DNA of 64,000 bases. It comes from SZUA-37 sp964472525 (GTDB lineage Bacteria; Pseudomonadota; Gammaproteobacteria; UBA6429; Thiohalophilaceae). Made by a program: the position numbers and the translations under genes. The DNA lies in the NCBI GenBank assembly GCA_964472525.1, contig CAYYLL010000011.1, positions 14,818-78,817 of the forward strand, given 5' to 3'. Shown here piece by piece: positions 25,851 to 34,589 of the stretch. Below the pieces are notes generated by a model, which worked only from the letters and a program-made list of their open reading frames with translations, had not been told where the DNA came from and did no database searches. Positions within the stretch are counted from its first letter, which is position 1, and each line of letters starts with the position of its first letter.

Positions 25851-26866
25851 GATTGTTGCGTTTACTGGCGAATCGCAAGCTGACAGTTGTTGCCATATTG
25901 TTGCTTGCTGGTTTCTTGTATGGCTTGCATGATCAAGCACAATGGATGCTGAGCCTGCCCTTTGCATTACTGGCTTTGAATTTGCTGGCAGCGATAATCG
26001 TTGAACCCGGGTTACGCAAAAAACATGGTTTGTTCGTGTTTCATTTGTCGTTATTGTTATTACTTTTGTTGGCTGCATTTGGTCGCTTAAGCCGTTTTGA
26101 AGCTAATCTGGAGATTGTTGAGGGGGGTGTATTCAATATCAACAACCTGAGTAATGTTACCCGTGGCCCTTTACATTTTGGTCGACTGGAACAATTATCA
26201 TTTATGCAAGGTAAGTACTCTGTTGAGTATGCAGATGATTTACAACGTGGTGCAACACGTAGTGAAGTCATACTACCTGATGCACAAGGTAGGTCGATAC
26301 GGAAGTTTGTGGGTGACGATAAGCCACTAAGCTTGCATGGCTATCAGTTTTATACTACGTCGAATAAAGGTTTTGCTGTTGTCCTGACCTGGTTACCCAA
26401 ATCAGGTCAGCCAATAACGGGTGCGTTACATTTACCTTCCTTTCCTCGTTTTGACTGGAGACAGGTTAACTCGTGGCTGATTCCTGGTACGGAAAAAAGT
26501 GTCAATATTGAATTAATGATACCGGACTCTCTTCGTCAGCAATTAGAAAAGCGACAGTCCTGGCAGTTACTGAGTCAGTCTGCGAAAGATGCCTGGTTGA
26601 AAATTAAAAATGCAGATAAGACCATCATACTTCATCGAGGTGAGCAAATAACTCTTGCGAATGGAAAGCTGCGTTTTGATGAAGTACGTGGCTGGATGGG
26701 GTATAAAATTTATTACGACCCAACCTTATTATGGTTATTCATCAGTGCTGTTTGTGGGGTATTGGGGCTATTATGGTATTACTATTTTTTATTCCCCGTG
26801 TTGTTACTACCAACTACATTAGAAAAACCGCTAATAGCGGGAATGTCAACTAAACAATCTGTATAG
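25847..26866 (+). CDS. ResB/Ccs1-like cytochrome c assembly protein
   Basis: 339 residues: three N-terminal membrane helices (about 12-27, 33-52, 60-78), a large periplasmic domain, and a fourth helix near the C-terminus (WLFISAVCGVLGLLWYYYFLF). This is the ResB/Ccs1 layout of System II cytochrome c maturation. With CcsA it transfers heme to apocytochrome CxxCH sites. It is shorter than typical ResB. I chose ATG 25847, which overlaps the 11-heme stop as ATGA, over the longer frame from 25802. Location immediately after the 11-heme gene argues for a dedicated assembly machine. Confidence 0.85.
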   Translation: MRLLRLLANRKLTVVAILLLAGFLYGLHDQAQWMLSLPFALLALNLLAAIIVEPGLRKKHGLFVFHLSLLLLLLLAAFGRLSRFEANLEIVEGGVFNINNLSNVTRGPLHFGRLEQLSFMQGKYSVEYADDLQRGATRSEVILPDAQGRSIRKFVGDDKPLSLHGYQFYTTSNKGFAVVLTWLPKSGQPITGALHLPSFPRFDWRQVNSWLIPGTEKSVNIELMIPDSLRQQLEKRQSWQLLSQSAKDAWLKIKNADKTIILHRGEQITLANGKLRFDEVRGWMGYKIYYDPTLLWLFISAVCGVLGLLWYYYFLFPVLLLPTTLEKPLIAGMSTKQSV

Positions 26867-26875
26867 AAATCTAAT

Positions 26876-27676
26876 ATGAATCTTAATGAGCTTGTCTGGG
26901 TATGGTTTGGCTGTTCAATTATAGTCGGGGCATTGATTATGTTGCCTTATGGAAAAATGGGGCATTGTATATCATCAAAACTGATTGTTTCTGCAGTTAC
27001 AATTTTTGCTATTGCAATTGCTATACGTTGGGTAAGACTGGGGCATGGGCCCTTTATTACACTGTTTGAAATTCTGTTGAGTAATGTATTCAGTCTGGGG
27101 TTAATTATTAGTCTGGTCTACTGGCGCCGCCCAGAATTGCGTATCACAATGTCGGTGCTGATACCTATCCTTTTATTAATGAGTTTGTGGCTTGTATCAG
27201 TTCCAGCTGATGATTCACATTTGCCCGCAACCTACAATACTCCCTGGTTATGGGCACATTTAGTTACCGGTAAGATTTTTCTTGCAGTGATATTTATTGC
27301 CCTGGGTTTAGCAGGTGTTATTTTGCTTAAGTCCTGGCGGTTTACAAGCGAGTTGTTCCCTGGGTTATCAATAGATGAACTACATGCAAGAATATGGCCC
27401 TGGTTGATTCTGGCTCTTATCTTTCATAGCCTGATGTTAATAAGTGGTGCAGTCTGGGCACAGGATGCATGGGGGCGATATTGGGACTGGGATCCATTAG
27501 AGATTTCAGCTTTTTTGACCTGGCTTTCTTTGGCGCTGGTCTTACACTCACGTATAAGCTGGCGTGTGACAGCGTTCACCACTTCAATACTTGTTATTAT
27601 CGTTTTTTCACTGGCGTTTTTGACTTTCTTTGGTATTCCTTTTATTAGTGAGGTGCCGCATCAGGGAACCATCTGA
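26876..27676 (+). CDS. ccsA: CcsA/ResC-like heme-handling protein (System II)
   Basis: 266 residues, about eight membrane helices, with the family's heme-binding WWD motif WAQDAWGRYWDWDPLE (194-209). Flanking candidate heme ligands are H127 (WAHLVTGK) and H224 (LHSR). Together with ResB it forms the System II synthase that attaches heme to cytochromes outside the inner membrane. It begins nine bases after resB. No thioredoxin-like ResA/CcsX or CcdA gene is adjacent, so thiol reduction must come from elsewhere. Confidence 0.92.
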   Translation: MNLNELVWVWFGCSIIVGALIMLPYGKMGHCISSKLIVSAVTIFAIAIAIRWVRLGHGPFITLFEILLSNVFSLGLIISLVYWRRPELRITMSVLIPILLLMSLWLVSVPADDSHLPATYNTPWLWAHLVTGKIFLAVIFIALGLAGVILLKSWRFTSELFPGLSIDELHARIWPWLILALIFHSLMLISGAVWAQDAWGRYWDWDPLEISAFLTWLSLALVLHSRISWRVTAFTTSILVIIVFSLAFLTFFGIPFISEVPHQGTI

Positions 27677-27737
27677 CTTTTTGTTAATTCAAAATAGTAT
27701 TGTATTGGCTATTTTTCAGGCTTTTCTGGTGATTTTA

Positions 27738-27751
27738 TTGATCTATATCAG
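27738..27751. promoter_or_regulatory. FNR/Anr-like box upstream of the kinase gene
   Basis: TTGATCTATATCAG matches TTGAT-N4-ATCAA at 9 of 10 positions. It lies in the 314-base gap between ccsA and the kinase gene, about 130 bases upstream of a sigma-54 promoter. It would suit oxygen-dependent control of the sensor operon. The gap also has an inverted pair AATTCTTAT / ATAAGAATT (27776-27784, 27857-27865), a possible activator site, and nothing coding. Confidence 0.4.
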
Positions 27752-27879
27752 TTTTTAAATTGTTGGTTAGGGGAAAATTCTTATAACTAGGAATACTTTA
27801 TTCGAAGTTTATTATTATGAGATTCACAGAGAAATCATATGTAATTCATTGGAATAATAAGAATTATTTGGATTTTAAA

Positions 27880-27896
27880 TTGGGCTTTGAATTGCA
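27880..27896 (+). promoter_or_regulatory. Sigma-54 promoter for the kinase/regulator operon
   Basis: TTGGGCTTTGAATTGCA has TTGG at -24 and TTGCA at -12, with GG and GC 12 bases apart. The expected start near 27907 leaves a leader of about 84 bases before TTG 27991. The downstream regulator is a sigma-54 activator, so autoregulation is plausible. Arms TTGCAGC / GCTGCAA (27892-27898, 27937-27943) overlap the -12 element. Confidence 0.65.
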
Positions 27897-27990
27897 GCCA
27901 GTATTTAACTGACTATAACGTGCACAGTCTAAATAAGCTGCAATGACTGTCTTTTAGTGGAAGCTGAATAGTTGTCTAGGATGTATTATT

Positions 27991-29511
27991 TTGAATAATA
28001 TAAAAAAAGTAAACTTTACTACAGGAAAAGTAGCATCATTTATAACGTTGCGAACAAAGGGGTATGTTGCTTATGGCGCATTGACTTTATTTGCGATCTT
28101 GTTAGCTATTTTTATTTTATATCAAAAGTCGGTTTTACTTGAACAGGTTGATTTACTCCAGAACGCATACGATACCGAGAGTCGCTTACATGAATTGGAT
28201 AATTACATAAATCACATTCTGGCTCATTATCCCTATGGTGTTGCGATTACACATTTGTCTGATAAAGATATTAAATTGCTCGGGCAAGCGCTTAAAAGCA
28301 TTTATAAAGAAAGTATTTTAAAAACACCACTTACAGGTTTGGATATTCCACCTCTGGGTAAAAAACTGGATATATTGGGTACAGGGTTATTAGAGCGGGA
28401 TACTCAAACCATGTCGGGCAGTGTTAATAATTTAAAAACACTTATTTCAAACAACGTGAAGTTACGAAAACGTTTCCGTGAAAATCTTGTAGAGGATTTT
28501 CGTGAACGCAGTGATTTTGTTGCTATGACTTCGCTTGCTTTTGGTTTGTTTGGTTTAACCTTGTTTGGAACAATAATTGGTGTATTTTTTGCCCGTTTAA
28601 CAAGTGACATACTTAATCTTAAGAAAAAATCTGAAGAGATAGTTTCTGGTGTGCGCAGTGAACCGCTACCCATGCAGAGAAATGATGAAGTAGGCCATTT
28701 AGGTGATGCAGTGAACTATATGGCTGTTGAACTTGAACAGTACGAAAAGAACCTGGAAATTGAACGTTATAAGTATTTTCACCAGGAGAAAATGGCAGCG
28801 ATAGGTACACTTTCAGCTGGTATTGCTCATGAAGTGGGAAATCCAATTGCTGCTATATCAGCTCTGGTCAGGGAAGTTAAACAGGACAAATTAAATAGCA
28901 TTCTTACCAGTGCAGAAAAACAGGGTATCGGCAAACTGGATGTGATTTTGGAACACACTGAGCGATTAAGAGCTATAACCAGGGAAATTCAGGAGTTTGC
29001 CCGACCCCAGTCAACACAACATGTGTTACTTGATATTAATAGTCTTATCAAAAATACTTGTAAATTTATGCAATATGACAAGCGTTGGAAAAAAATCAAT
29101 ATGACTTTAGGGTTGGATAACAGTATTCCGGCAGTTAAGGCAGTTGGAGATCAGATTACACAGGTTATTATGAATGTACTGGTAAATTCAGCCGATGCAC
29201 TTGAAGAATCACGAAGCTCAGTACCACGAATAGACATTAATACAGCAATGCAGGATCAATTCGTAGTTATCTGCATACAGGATAATGGCCATGGTATGAG
29301 TGATGAAACGCTGAAGAAGGCAAGAGAAACATTTTTTACAACCAAGGTATCCGGTAAAGGCACCGGATTAGGGCTCTCTCTTTGTCAGTCGATAGTGAAT
29401 GCACATCATGGACGTTTAAAAATTGATTCAGAATATTTGGATGGAACAATAGTAAATATATATTTGCCTGTTCCGGAAACTCCTGTACTGGGAGCAAGCA
29501 GTCATGGCTAA
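27991..29511 (+). CDS. Membrane sensor histidine kinase
   Basis: 506 residues. Two membrane helices (about 26-45 and 178-201) enclose a periplasmic sensor of about 130 residues. Then come HAMP, a coiled linker, the HisKA box with phospho-acceptor H280 (GTLSAGIAHEVGNPIAAIS), and a HATPase_c domain with N box (NVLVNSADAL), G1 (DNGHGMS) and G2 (GKGTGLGLSL). This is the NtrB/ZraS-like class that partners sigma-54 regulators. The periplasmic region has no heme motif. The TTG start at 27991 follows AGGATG. The gene overlaps the response regulator gene by eight bases. It probably controls the cytochrome island. Confidence 0.9.
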   Translation: MNNIKKVNFTTGKVASFITLRTKGYVAYGALTLFAILLAIFILYQKSVLLEQVDLLQNAYDTESRLHELDNYINHILAHYPYGVAITHLSDKDIKLLGQALKSIYKESILKTPLTGLDIPPLGKKLDILGTGLLERDTQTMSGSVNNLKTLISNNVKLRKRFRENLVEDFRERSDFVAMTSLAFGLFGLTLFGTIIGVFFARLTSDILNLKKKSEEIVSGVRSEPLPMQRNDEVGHLGDAVNYMAVELEQYEKNLEIERYKYFHQEKMAAIGTLSAGIAHEVGNPIAAISALVREVKQDKLNSILTSAEKQGIGKLDVILEHTERLRAITREIQEFARPQSTQHVLLDINSLIKNTCKFMQYDKRWKKINMTLGLDNSIPAVKAVGDQITQVIMNVLVNSADALEESRSSVPRIDINTAMQDQFVVICIQDNGHGMSDETLKKARETFFTTKVSGKGTGLGLSLCQSIVNAHHGRLKIDSEYLDGTIVNIYLPVPETPVLGASSHG

Positions 29512-30889
29512 ATCACAGATTATTGTTGTTGATGATGAACTGGCAATACGCCAGGTATTGTCATCCAGCCTTTGTCAACATGGCTACGAGGTGGAGGATT
29601 TTGGTAATGGAGAAGATGCGCTGGAGCGACTTACCAAAGGTGATATTGATATAGCTATTTGTGATATTCAGATGCCGGGTATGAGTGGAATTGATTTGAT
29701 GCGTAAAGCAAAAGCGTTAGGTATTGATACCACGTTTTTGTTAATGACGGCATTTGCATCAATTGATTCGGCTATTGAAGTTATGAAGTTGGGTGCTTTT
29801 GATTACATGATGAAGCCGGTGCATACAGAAGAGGTGTTGCACCAGATTAGACAGATTAGTGATTTACGTGGCCTGCGAACAGAAAACCGTTTATTACGCA
29901 GCATTGTTCTGGGTGAAAAAGAAAAAAGGTGTCGTCTGGAATCTGACTCACAGCAGGAGATTCAACGCATGGTTGACAAGGTGGCACAAACAGACAGTAC
30001 TGTTCTGGTTACCGGAGAAAGTGGTACGGGTAAGGGCGTTGTTGCACGAAATATTCATAAACAGAGTGATCGATGTAATGAGTCGTTTATACCGGTGAAT
30101 TGTGGTTCTATACCGGAAAATTTAATGGAGAGTGAATTATTCGGTCATACCAAGGGTGCATTTACTGGTGCGGACAGATTAAAGAAAGGGCTGTTTGTTG
30201 AAGCCGATAAAGGCACAATCTTTCTGGATGAAATTGGTGAACTGCCATTGCAAATGCAGGTGAAATTATTACATGTTCTGGAAGATAAAGAAGTTAGACC
30301 GCTTGGTAGTGAGCAGACCAAACAGGTAAACATTCGTATTATTGCCGCCACTAACCGTGATTTGAAGGCAATGGTAGACAATGGTGAGTTTAGAGAAGAT
30401 CTGTATTTTCGCCTAAATGTTTTTCATATGCATATACCGGCACTGCGTGAACGAAAGGACGATATTATTAATCTGGTACATTTCTTCCTGGCCAGAGATG
30501 TCTCCCGTCTGGCCAAACGTCACAGTATTATTCTTGATGTAGAAGTTGAAAACCAGTTGATTGCTTATAGTTGGCCAGGAAATATCAGAGAAGTGGAAAA
30601 TGTGATTACACGTGCTTTGATACTTGCTGACAGTGACACGATCACAACAGAGGACATCCCGTCACATATCATTGGTGAACAGATTAATGAGCAAGCAAGT
30701 CCTATTTTTCAGAACAGTATGACTTTGCGAGATCAACTTCGTGCAGTCGAATATAACCTGATTATTAAAGCTATCGACAGGGCCTGTGGTGACAGACAGG
30801 CTGCGGCCAGAGAAATGGGGATTGGTCAGTCTACATTGTATCGAAAGCTGGAAGAATTTGAGCAAATAAGGAAGGGGCGATACGCATGA
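29504..30889 (+). CDS. NtrC-family sigma-54 response regulator
   Basis: 461 residues: a receiver domain with phospho-acceptor D54 (AICDIQMPGMSG), then an AAA+ domain with Walker A GESGTGKG (171-178) and GAFTGA (218-223), and a C-terminal Fis-type helix-turn-helix (RQAAAREMGIGQSTLYRKL). It would activate sigma-54 promoters after phosphorylation by the kinase encoded just upstream. Candidate target promoters are at 13163, 14491 and 27880. Its stop overlaps the start of the monoheme cytochrome gene by four bases, so regulators and electron carriers share one operon. Confidence 0.93.
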   Translation: MAKSQIIVVDDELAIRQVLSSSLCQHGYEVEDFGNGEDALERLTKGDIDIAICDIQMPGMSGIDLMRKAKALGIDTTFLLMTAFASIDSAIEVMKLGAFDYMMKPVHTEEVLHQIRQISDLRGLRTENRLLRSIVLGEKEKRCRLESDSQQEIQRMVDKVAQTDSTVLVTGESGTGKGVVARNIHKQSDRCNESFIPVNCGSIPENLMESELFGHTKGAFTGADRLKKGLFVEADKGTIFLDEIGELPLQMQVKLLHVLEDKEVRPLGSEQTKQVNIRIIAATNRDLKAMVDNGEFREDLYFRLNVFHMHIPALRERKDDIINLVHFFLARDVSRLAKRHSIILDVEVENQLIAYSWPGNIREVENVITRALILADSDTITTEDIPSHIIGEQINEQASPIFQNSMTLRDQLRAVEYNLIIKAIDRACGDRQAAAREMGIGQSTLYRKLEEFEQIRKGRYA

Positions 30890-31179
30890 ATAAATTTATA
30901 AAGTTATTAGTATTTTTCGTACTTTGGAATTTTTTTTCAACTATTGCATATGCAGCAACTGGCAAAGAATTATTTGATCGTCACTGCGTACAATGTCATC
31001 AGCCTGGCCAAGAGATGATAATTCCCATGGCTTACTCACTGCGTGATTCACTAATGCAACCAGACAGTATCTTGCGTGAAAAAATACTCTCAGGAACCAA
31101 TGCAATGCCAGGTTATTATGGCTTGTTAAAAAACAAGGAAATATCAGATATACTACTTTATATGAGGATGATGTGGTGA
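30886..31179 (+). CDS. Small monoheme c-type cytochrome
   Basis: 97 residues: a signal peptide (LLVFFVLWNFFSTIAYA), one CVQCH site, and a possible distal methionine in NAMPGYYGLLKNKEISDILLYM, the pattern of class I cytochromes (cbb3/c551 type). It would shuttle single electrons in the periplasm. The start overlaps the response regulator stop (ATGA), and the end overlaps the next propeller gene, so translation is probably coupled. Confidence 0.88.
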   Translation: MNKFIKLLVFFVLWNFFSTIAYAATGKELFDRHCVQCHQPGQEMIIPMAYSLRDSLMQPDSILREKILSGTNAMPGYYGLLKNKEISDILLYMRMMW

Positions 31180-32297
31180 ACGTTAATAGAGTTGTTGTGC
31201 AGGTATTGTTATTAACTACCCTGCTTATTGCTGTTGCTTCATGTGACAAAAGTCCTCAAGAGGTAAAGGGAAAAAAAGCAATACCCTGGCATGTAGCTGA
31301 AAGATTTGAAGTTGGTAAAAATGTTTTTGTACGTTCGTTAGCAGTAGAGTCTGCAAGAAATAGTCTTTGGGTAGGAACCTCGGTTGGTGTGTTGGATATT
31401 GATCTTGACTCAAAGCAGATACGCCAGACTTTTACGCGAGAACATGGGCTGGCCAATGAATATGTATTTGCTATTGGCATTGACCATGAAGGTTACAAAT
31501 GGTTTGGTACTAATGGTGGAGGTGCATCTCGTTATAAAGATGGTCAATGGAAAACTTATTTCCCTCTGCATGGTCTTGCGGACTACTGGATTTATGCATT
31601 TGCCTCACAAAAAGATGGCACTCTGTGGATTGGTACCTGGGCCGGAGCCAATCGTTTTGATTTGAAAACCGGAAAGTTTGATACCTATGCTGATGAGCTG
31701 ATCAATATCTGGGTATATGGCCTTGGGGTTGATTCAGATGATCGTGTCTGGTTTGGTACCGAAGGTGGTATTTCCATGTTTGATGGTAAAAAGTGGTCGT
31801 CATGGACCCATAAGGATGGGTTGGGTGCAGAAAATGTTTTAGGTCTGGAACCGAGTACGAACACTGGCCTGGGTACGCGTATGCGTCACGATCTTAATGT
31901 CATGCGTGGAGGTAAAGAAACCTACAATCCTAATTATGTATTTGCGATTCTTGTTGATACACAAGACACCGTTTGGGCTGGAACCTGGGGTGGAGGTGCA
32001 GCCTATTTCAATGGTAAGCAATGGAAGAATTACACTACAGCTGATGGTTTGGCCGGCAACATTGTTTATAGCATTGCGCAGGATAAAGACGGTGCATACT
32101 GGTTTGGTACTAACCATGGTGTGAGCCGTTTTGATGGAAAACATTGGCAAACAATTTCCCGACAACATGGCTTACTCGATGAACACGTGTATGCGTTGGC
32201 CATTGCAGACAATGGCGATATTTGGGCGGGCACACGGGGTGGTGTAACCCATATTTCAAATAAACATCCAGGTAAAAATGATGAATTCAAACCATAA
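31173..32297 (+). CDS. Reg_prop-type beta-propeller lipoprotein
   Basis: 374 residues with a lipoprotein signal (LLLTTLLIAVASC) and repeated blades of the two-component-regulator propeller type: W-x-GT-x-GG-x-x-x-y-D-G-x-W, for example VWAGTWGGGAAYF and GAYWFGTNHGVSRFDG. In HTCS sensors such propellers are fused to a kinase. Here the protein is free and anchored by lipid, and is encoded after a kinase/regulator pair, so it may sense or scaffold. GTG 31173 overlaps the monoheme gene. It is a paralogue of the next gene. Confidence 0.85.
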   Translation: MVNVNRVVVQVLLLTTLLIAVASCDKSPQEVKGKKAIPWHVAERFEVGKNVFVRSLAVESARNSLWVGTSVGVLDIDLDSKQIRQTFTREHGLANEYVFAIGIDHEGYKWFGTNGGGASRYKDGQWKTYFPLHGLADYWIYAFASQKDGTLWIGTWAGANRFDLKTGKFDTYADELINIWVYGLGVDSDDRVWFGTEGGISMFDGKKWSSWTHKDGLGAENVLGLEPSTNTGLGTRMRHDLNVMRGGKETYNPNYVFAILVDTQDTVWAGTWGGGAAYFNGKQWKNYTTADGLAGNIVYSIAQDKDGAYWFGTNHGVSRFDGKHWQTISRQHGLLDEHVYALAIADNGDIWAGTRGGVTHISNKHPGKNDEFKP

Positions 32298-33459
32298 AAT
32301 TCCAGTTATTAGTATTATATTTTTGATAGCAATCATTGTTGGTGGCTATTTATGGTCAGATAAACAGGATTCAAATATAAATCAGGTTGTACCTGAAAAT
32401 CTGGTAAGTCAAAAAACATCATCTGCAGGGGAAAAACCAAAACCACTCAAGTTTACTCACTTCAGGGTTGGCAACCGCAATGTCAAGGATATCCTGATTG
32501 ATAAAAAATTTGTTTGGATAGGCACCTCCGGTGGTGTTATTCGATACACACCAGGAACAGATGAATATCGGGTCTATGATATAAATAATGGTTTGCTGTC
32601 CAATGGTATTTTTCATCTTAGTAAATTAGGCAACAGGTTGGTGGTTGGGACATATGGGGGTGGGTTGTCATTACTTGATCCGGAAACTGAACAGTGGGAA
32701 TCCTTTAATATTCCAGATGGACTGGGCGATGCCTTTATCTATGATTTCCTACAACTAAAAAATGGTGATATCTGGATTGCAACATGGTCAGGTGCTAACC
32801 GTATTCGTGGTGGCGATCTTCGGGATAGAAGCAAGTGGGAGCTGTTTACAGTTAAAAATACTAATGGTGGTTTACCTAATGATTGGGTCTATGGCCTTGC
32901 TGAAGGCAAGAATGGTGAAGTCTGGATGGCAACAGAAGGTGGCCTGGCACGATTTAAAAATAATGAATGGCACAACTGGAACCATAAAGATGGTCTGGGT
33001 GCTGATTATGAAACAGTAAAAAAAGACATTCCCTTTAAAAATGATCCATCCAAGGTGTCTTCACATCATGCCCGTCAGAAGGTTGAGATGGGACTGGATA
33101 ATGTGGATATATCCTATAACCCAAATTATATTATTTCGATTCTGGTCGATCAGGATGGCATTGTGTGGTGTGGTACCTGGGGTGGTGGACTGGCACGATT
33201 TGATGGTCAACACTGGAGTAACCTCACCACTAAAGATGGCTTACCAGCTAATCATATCTTTATGTTACACCAGGATGAGAAACAACGTATGTGGATTGGT
33301 ACCAGTAATGGACTTGTCAAATATAGTAATAATGAGTTCAAGATATATACAACTATGGATGGTTTATTTTCAAATACGGTGTTTGCTATGGCAAGTACTG
33401 ATGGAAAAGATTACTGGGTTGGTGGGTTTGGCGGCGTTACCCATTTCGAAGGATTGTAA
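32278..33459 (+). CDS. Reg_prop-type beta-propeller protein, membrane-anchored
   Basis: 393 residues. An N-terminal hydrophobic segment (VISIIFLIAIIVGGYLW) acts as signal anchor; no lipobox cysteine is present. Propeller blades follow (KFVWIGTSGGVIRY, VWCGTWGGGLARFDG, RMWIGTSNGLVKYSN). It shares with its neighbour the phrase YNPNY-I-x-x-ILVD and a GLGA insertion between blades. The gene overlaps the previous one by 20 bases. It probably faces the periplasm. The ligand or partner is unknown. Confidence 0.83.
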   Translation: MMNSNHKIPVISIIFLIAIIVGGYLWSDKQDSNINQVVPENLVSQKTSSAGEKPKPLKFTHFRVGNRNVKDILIDKKFVWIGTSGGVIRYTPGTDEYRVYDINNGLLSNGIFHLSKLGNRLVVGTYGGGLSLLDPETEQWESFNIPDGLGDAFIYDFLQLKNGDIWIATWSGANRIRGGDLRDRSKWELFTVKNTNGGLPNDWVYGLAEGKNGEVWMATEGGLARFKNNEWHNWNHKDGLGADYETVKKDIPFKNDPSKVSSHHARQKVEMGLDNVDISYNPNYIISILVDQDGIVWCGTWGGGLARFDGQHWSNLTTKDGLPANHIFMLHQDEKQRMWIGTSNGLVKYSNNEFKIYTTMDGLFSNTVFAMASTDGKDYWVGGFGGVTHFEGL

Positions 33460-33674
33460 TGGTTATATTACAGGAAATTTTTAATAAATTTTCCAGACTT
33501 GAAACAGATACAGTAGCAGTTGATGACATTAAACAAACAAATAACAGTGGGAAATTATTTATGACAGTTCAAATAATAATGGGTTATCGTGATAGAAATA
33601 AAACTTGCCGGCAACCTTTTGCATTTTCAGCATGGTTTTTTGACTCATGTCATAGGCATAGGCATAAAATATTA

Positions 33675-34331
33675 ATGTTATCAAAATGTATCATGATTAT
33701 TATGGTATTTTTCTTTGCCAGTCTGGACGTACACGCTAGTGAGGCAGGCCTTGCTCGTCTGATGTCAGGTATAGAAAAAAAACAATCAACACATGAACTC
33801 AAACGCTATACAATAGCAATGGGTAAAGAACGTGCCTTGCTATGTAACCAATGTCATGGTGATGATGGTAATAGTAAAAAACTGGGTGTGCCAAATCTTG
33901 CTGGTCAAAATTCAGAGTATTTGCTAGGTCAAATTGAAAAATTCTCAGATGGACGACGTAAAAACTTTGTTATGAATGCATTATCAAAAAACTTTTCACG
34001 CGATGATAAGGAAAACCTGGCTGTTTTTTATGCCAATATGAAGGTTAATATAACTAAAACAAATACTCAGCTTGCGAAGAAAGGACAACCTTTATATACA
34101 AGGATGTGTCGAGGATGCCATGGTAAGCGGGGTACAGGTAGAGCAAAATATGCCCGTCTTGCCGGTCAGCAAACTTATTATATTGAAACGACTTTAAAAC
34201 AATTTCGGGATAACTCAAAACACAACGGTAAGTCGAGTAAAAGAAGCAGTGCCATCATGGAGCCTATTGTAAAAGGGCTTTCTGATGATGATGTAAAAGC
34301 ACTTGCTGCTTATGTTTCGCAACTAAAGTGA
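33675..34331 (+). CDS. Diheme c-type cytochrome (c4-like)
   Basis: 218 residues: a signal peptide (MIIMVFFFASLDVHA) and two class I modules with CNQCHG and CRGCHG. Each is followed by an LAGQ-x-x-YL/Y-x-E/Q-x-L/I pattern (PNLAGQNSEYLLGQ, ARLAGQQTYYIETTL), characteristic of cytochrome c4-type dihemes. It would carry electrons between the inner membrane and periplasmic partners. I chose ATG 33675 because the open frame from 33459 adds about 70 residues without signal-peptide character. The gene follows the second propeller closely, in the same operon. Confidence 0.85.
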   Translation: MLSKCIMIIMVFFFASLDVHASEAGLARLMSGIEKKQSTHELKRYTIAMGKERALLCNQCHGDDGNSKKLGVPNLAGQNSEYLLGQIEKFSDGRRKNFVMNALSKNFSRDDKENLAVFYANMKVNITKTNTQLAKKGQPLYTRMCRGCHGKRGTGRAKYARLAGQQTYYIETTLKQFRDNSKHNGKSSKRSSAIMEPIVKGLSDDDVKALAAYVSQLK

Positions 34332-34589
34332 TATGACTTGCGCATGATAATAGTGATGGATAAGTTGGTTTAATAAGGGAAAATATGCAACTACAACAAG
34401 TGAATCAATATTCTTAAATAGTAATCTTAACTTATTGAAAGTCAAGCCTTTTTTGCTTTTAATCATCAAAACTACCCTGCAATATATCTGATTTTTTCAA
34501 AAGAATAAGAGAAATAATTTAAAAATTTCCTCAAAAATCCTTAAGATCTCTAATCGATCGCCGATAACCTCAATAACACAATCTGTTTC

